From NCBI GenBank assembly GCA_016778825.1, contig JADHOU010000047.1:1-9041 (forward strand): a DNA stretch of 9,041 nucleotides. The letters are read 5' to 3'. Positions 6,420 to 9,041 of the stretch are shown here, one piece after another (position 1 is the first letter of the stretch; each line of letters begins with the position of its first letter). Both the position numbers and the translations under genes were made by a program. The notes below the pieces were generated by a model. The model was not told where the DNA came from and ran no database searches. It was given only the letters and a program-made list of their open reading frames with translations. This DNA comes from Candidatus Puniceispirillum sp. (GTDB taxonomy: Bacteria; Pseudomonadota; Alphaproteobacteria; Puniceispirillales; Puniceispirillaceae).

Positions 6420-7859
6420 ATGGATCTAGGTTTCACCACTGCTGTTTATGTTGTCGCCGCTATTCTGTTCATCCTTTCGCTTGGCGGGCTGTCGGGTCAG
6501 GAAAGCGCAAAACGCGCCGTTTGGTATGGAATTGTTGGTATGGGGCTGGCGGTCTTGGCGACCGTCATTGGCCCGGGGGCTGGCCTATGGCAGCTAACAG
6601 CTATTTTGATCGCAATTGGCGGACTGATTGGCTATCAGCTTGCGTCAAAAGTTGAAATGACCCAGATGCCGGAACTAGTTGCGGGTATGCACGCACTGGT
6701 TGGTCTGGCTGCCGTCTTTGTCGGGTTTAACGCGCATTTTGAACTTGCCAACGTCCTAACCATGGATGACACGACAAAGAAAGCGCTTGAGGGGTTTGCA
6801 GCATTGCTGGCAAAGAAATCGGGTGCCGAGATTAATATTTTGCGTGTTGAGGCATCGCTTGGCATCTGGATTGGTGCCGTTACCTTTACCGGCTCGGTGA
6901 TTGCTTATGGCAAGCTATCTGGAAAAGTTACATCAGCCGCAACAAAGCTTCCCGGCGGGCATCTATTGAATGCCACGGCGGCGATGTCATCATTGGCCTG
7001 CCTTGGCTGGTATCTCTCAAGCGGTGCGTTACTGCCGCTGGTTATTCTGACGATCCTAGCCCTTTTCATCGGCTATCACTTGATCATGGGTATTGGTGGT
7101 GCTGATATGCCGGTGGTTGTATCAATGCTGAATTCCTATTCGGGTTGGGCAGCGGCCGCGATTGGCTTTAGCCTTGGCAATGATCTGCTGATCGTTGTTG
7201 GTGCGCTTGTTGGCTCGTCAGGTGCGATCCTATCCTACATCATGTGTAAGGCCATGAACCGATCGTTCGTCAGCGTTATCCTTGGCGGGTTTGGCGGCAC
7301 GGCTGGCCCGCAGATGGAAGTTGAAGGCGAGCAGATTGCGATTGATGCCGATGGTGTTGCAGCAGCGCTTGAAGATGCCGAAAGCATTGTCATCATCCCG
7401 GGTTACGGCATGGCAGTGGCGCAGGCACAGCAAAATGTTGCAGAACTTACCAGACGGCTTCGGGCGAAAGGTAAAACTGTGCGCTTTGCAATCCATCCCG
7501 TTGCTGGCCGGCTTCCCGGGCATATGAACGTGCTATTAGCCGAAGCCAAAGTGCCCTATGACATCGTCCTTGAGATGGATGAAATCAATGATGATTTTCC
7601 AAGCACCGATGTTGCCATCGTGATTGGTTCAAACGATATTGTGAACCCAGCAGCACAAGACGATCCGAACAGCCCGATTGCCGGCATGCCTGTTTTGGAA
7701 TGTTGGAAGGCAAAACAGGTTTTCGTGTCAAAGCGCGGCCAAGGCACCGGATATTCGGGCATTGAAAATCCACTATTTTTCAAAGAAAACACCCGCATGT
7801 TCTATGGTGATGCCAAAGCGTCACTTGACCAGCTATTGGTGGTTATTTCGGGTCATTGA
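6420..7859 (+). CDS. pntB: NAD(P) transhydrogenase subunit beta (PntB)
   Basis: PntB carries the rest of the membrane domain and the NADP(H)-binding domain III. The 479 residues compare with about 462 in E. coli. The N-terminal two thirds is a series of hydrophobic helices (starting at residues 5-23, 35-53, 57-75, 85-103 and continuing to about 275). The histidine of [13 protein letters not shown] falls at position 91, the same number as the E. coli His that takes part in proton transfer. Domain III shows [13 protein letters not shown] (325-337), the [18 protein letters not shown] segment (359-376), [11 protein letters not shown] (402-412), and the closing [17 protein letters not shown] with FYGDAK. 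All nucleotide-contact motifs appear intact. ATG 6420 is preceded by AAGGGG overlapping the pntA stop, so pntA and pntB form one operon, which ends at the terminator 25 bases downstream. Confidence 0.97.
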   Translation: MDLGFTTAVYVVAAILFILSLGGLSGQESAKRAVWYGIVGMGLAVLATVIGPGAGLWQLTAILIAIGGLIGYQLASKVEMTQMPELVAGMHALVGLAAVFVGFNAHFELANVLTMDDTTKKALEGFAALLAKKSGAEINILRVEASLGIWIGAVTFTGSVIAYGKLSGKVTSAATKLPGGHLLNATAAMSSLACLGWYLSSGALLPLVILTILALFIGYHLIMGIGGADMPVVVSMLNSYSGWAAAAIGFSLGNDLLIVVGALVGSSGAILSYIMCKAMNRSFVSVILGGFGGTAGPQMEVEGEQIAIDADGVAAALEDAESIVIIPGYGMAVAQAQQNVAELTRRLRAKGKTVRFAIHPVAGRLPGHMNVLLAEAKVPYDIVLEMDEINDDFPSTDVAIVIGSNDIVNPAAQDDPNSPIAGMPVLECWKAKQVFVSKRGQGTGYSGIENPLFFKENTRMFYGDAKASLDQLLVVISGH

Positions 7860-7883
7860 TCCATTACCATATAAACACCTAAC

Positions 7884-7918
7884 AAAAAGGCAGCCCTGAT
7901 TGAATGGGCTGCCTTTTT
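7884..7918. terminator. Bidirectional intrinsic terminator between pntB and the ABC1 gene
   Basis: AAAAAGGCAGCCC (7884-7896) pairs perfectly with GGGCTGCCTTTTT (7906-7918) around a 9-base loop. The A tract on the left and T tract on the right let it end pntB transcripts rightward and the convergent ABC1 gene leftward. It lies 25 bases past the pntB stop and 42 bases past the end of the minus-strand gene. Confidence 0.93.
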
Positions 7919-7960
7919 CTTTGTCTGTTTTCGGCGGGTCAGGTTTATCCAGCGCCCGAT

Positions 7961-9041
7961 CTAGCCGGTATAGGGTGCAATCAAATTATCAGGAAGCCCG
8001 ACTTTGGTTGCGGCCGCGCGTTGCCGTTCGGCAAGCGCATCAACCGAGAAATCATCAATCAGCTCATGGAATAATTCATGCCAATTCACTTCAGCACCAA
8101 GATGCATGAAGACTGATCCAAGCCCAACAGCCGCCCGATCAGTCAGCACAAATTCACGCGGCGGCTTGATCCCACCAATTCGTTTCAACTCGGTATGAAC
8201 CTTGGCAGCCAGATCACGTCCCGCCTTGCCACCCCGCATTTGCTGAATAGGGCGAACCCGATTTTCAAGAAGCGGGGCATAGATAAATTCAGCCCACATA
8301 TTCAAAACATCAATCGCTTCATTATCTAGCCCAACAAAGCCCCAACGTTCATAGGCATCGACGGCCTGATCACGGTTATTGTCGCGAAGCGCCTTGTAAA
8401 GTTCGATCACACCAGCGACAAATTGCGGCCGGAACAGACGGATTGACCCGAAATCCATGAGGTTGATGCTGTGATCATTGGCAATCGAATAATTGCCAAG
8501 GTGCGGATCACCATGAATGACGCCATAATAGTAAAACGGCACATACCAGACCCGGAACATGGTTTTCGCAATTTCATTGCGCGTTGCCTGATCGGGGTTG
8601 GTTTCAAGAAAGGCCATTAGCCGCTGGCCTTCAAGCCAATTCATGGTCAAAAGCCGGTTTGTCGATAATTCGGGAATATGGCTTGGCACCTGCACCTTTG
8701 CCTCATCAGCAAGCATATGCTGATAAAGCTGCATATTCATCGCTTCGCGCCGGTAATCAAGTTCTTCTAAAAGCCGCTCGGATAATTCGTCATAAATATC
8801 CGATGTCGAAATCGCCGAATCATAACGCTCATAAAGCTGGAACAGTAATTTCAACTGCTTCAGATCTGCCTCAATCGCCGAATGCATATCGGGATATTGT
8901 AATTTCACCGCCAAAGGCGCGTTATCCAGCCCCATCGCCTGATGAACCTGTCCAAGCGATGCCGCCGATACCGCATCACGGCCAAAGCTGCTGAATTTTT
9001 GCTGCCAATCAGCACCAAGCTCGGCCGCCATGCGGCGTTTG
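7961..9041 (-). CDS. ABC1/AarF (UbiB-like) atypical kinase family protein, N-terminus missing
   Basis: ABC1 (ADCK/COQ8/UbiB) proteins are atypical kinase-fold ATPases, many needed for ubiquinone biosynthesis. About 359 residues are visible; the frame stays open to the right edge, so the internal ATG at 9031 is not the likely start and the N-terminal KxGQ region is outside. In order I see the alanine-rich nucleotide loop SAASLGQVHQA (8936-8968), LAVKLQYP with the candidate ATP-binding Lys, EELDYRREAMN (the glutamate motif), MNWLEGQRL, the catalytic loop HGDPHLGN (8492-8515), and the metal-binding DFG (8447-8455). The C-terminal helical part includes KPPREFVLTDRAAVGLGSVFMHLGAEVNW. Key residues are intact, so the protein looks active. 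Family membership is firm; calling it UbiB itself is not, because no ubiE/ubiJ neighbours are visible. It is convergent with pntB and shares its terminator. Confidence 0.92.
   Translation of the reverse strand, partial: KRRMAAELGADWQQKFSSFGRDAVSAASLGQVHQAMGLDNAPLAVKLQYPDMHSAIEADLKQLKLLFQLYERYDSAISTSDIYDELSERLLEELDYRREAMNMQLYQHMLADEAKVQVPSHIPELSTNRLLTMNWLEGQRLMAFLETNPDQATRNEIAKTMFRVWYVPFYYYGVIHGDPHLGNYSIANDHSINLMDFGSIRLFRPQFVAGVIELYKALRDNNRDQAVDAYERWGFVGLDNEAIDVLNMWAEFIYAPLLENRVRPIQQMRGGKAGRDLAAKVHTELKRIGGIKPPREFVLTDRAAVGLGSVFMHLGAEVNWHELFHELIDDFSVDALAERQRAAATKVGLPDNLIAPYTG

Noticed and set aside
7900..8109. 69-codon plus-strand open frame starting inside the terminator loop
   Set aside because: Its start lies within the terminator hairpin and the rest is antisense to the ABC1 gene.
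8584..8994. 136-codon plus-strand open frame opposite the ABC1 gene
   Set aside because: It is antisense to a clear kinase-family protein, with no recognisable domain or ribosome site; treated as a shadow.
1..9041. CRISPR arrays, tRNA or rRNA genes, insertion sequences, attachment sites, defence or toxin modules
   Set aside because: I looked for repeated spacer-like units, cloverleaf arms, transposase motifs and terminal repeats and saw none; the genes are all common metabolic or ribosomal families.

Overview
This window looks like ordinary chromosomal housekeeping DNA from an alphaproteobacterium with moderate GC content. The evidence is the TrcR-type DUF1013 regulator at the left edge, the DUF1013 - DUF465 - purE - purK order, a bacterial COQ9 homologue, and a small alphaproteobacterial-type ribosomal protein S21. 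A marine SAR116/Puniceispirillum-like lineage is a plausible guess from protein flavour and base composition, but that is inference and was not tested.

Layout. Bases 1-2396 (+ strand) hold the 3' part of a DUF1013/TrcR regulator, a 71-aa YdcH-like (DUF465) protein with a GTG start, and the purine pair purE-purK, which overlap. Bases 2461-4230 (- strand) hold metA (homoserine O-acyltransferase, carrying the glutamate that predicts acetyl-CoA use) and, upstream of it, a COQ9-family gene. A 189-base gap between these two contains a well-formed 21-codon upstream reading frame. Bases 4231-4438 separate the divergent COQ9 gene and rpsU; this gap holds a palindromic TATAAT-like element and an 8-bp inverted repeat. 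rpsU (4439-4642, GTG start) is followed by a short palindrome and a strong intrinsic terminator. Bases 4814-7859 (+) encode the two-subunit proton-translocating NAD(P) transhydrogenase PntA-PntB. A symmetric terminator at 7884-7918 separates pntB from a convergent ABC1/AarF-family kinase-like gene, which runs off the right edge.

How the genes work together. PurE and PurK carry out the two-step carboxylation of AIR to CAIR. MetA commits homoserine to methionine synthesis. PntAB uses the proton gradient to make NADPH. COQ9 and the ABC1 protein both belong to families linked to ubiquinone biosynthesis, but they are not in one operon here.

I found no mobile element, CRISPR array, tRNA, rRNA or defence system, and no convincing new multi-gene system. 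The points worth a second look are small: the metA leader with its short reading frame, the symmetric divergent promoter region before COQ9/rpsU, and a few residue-level and start-codon peculiarities.
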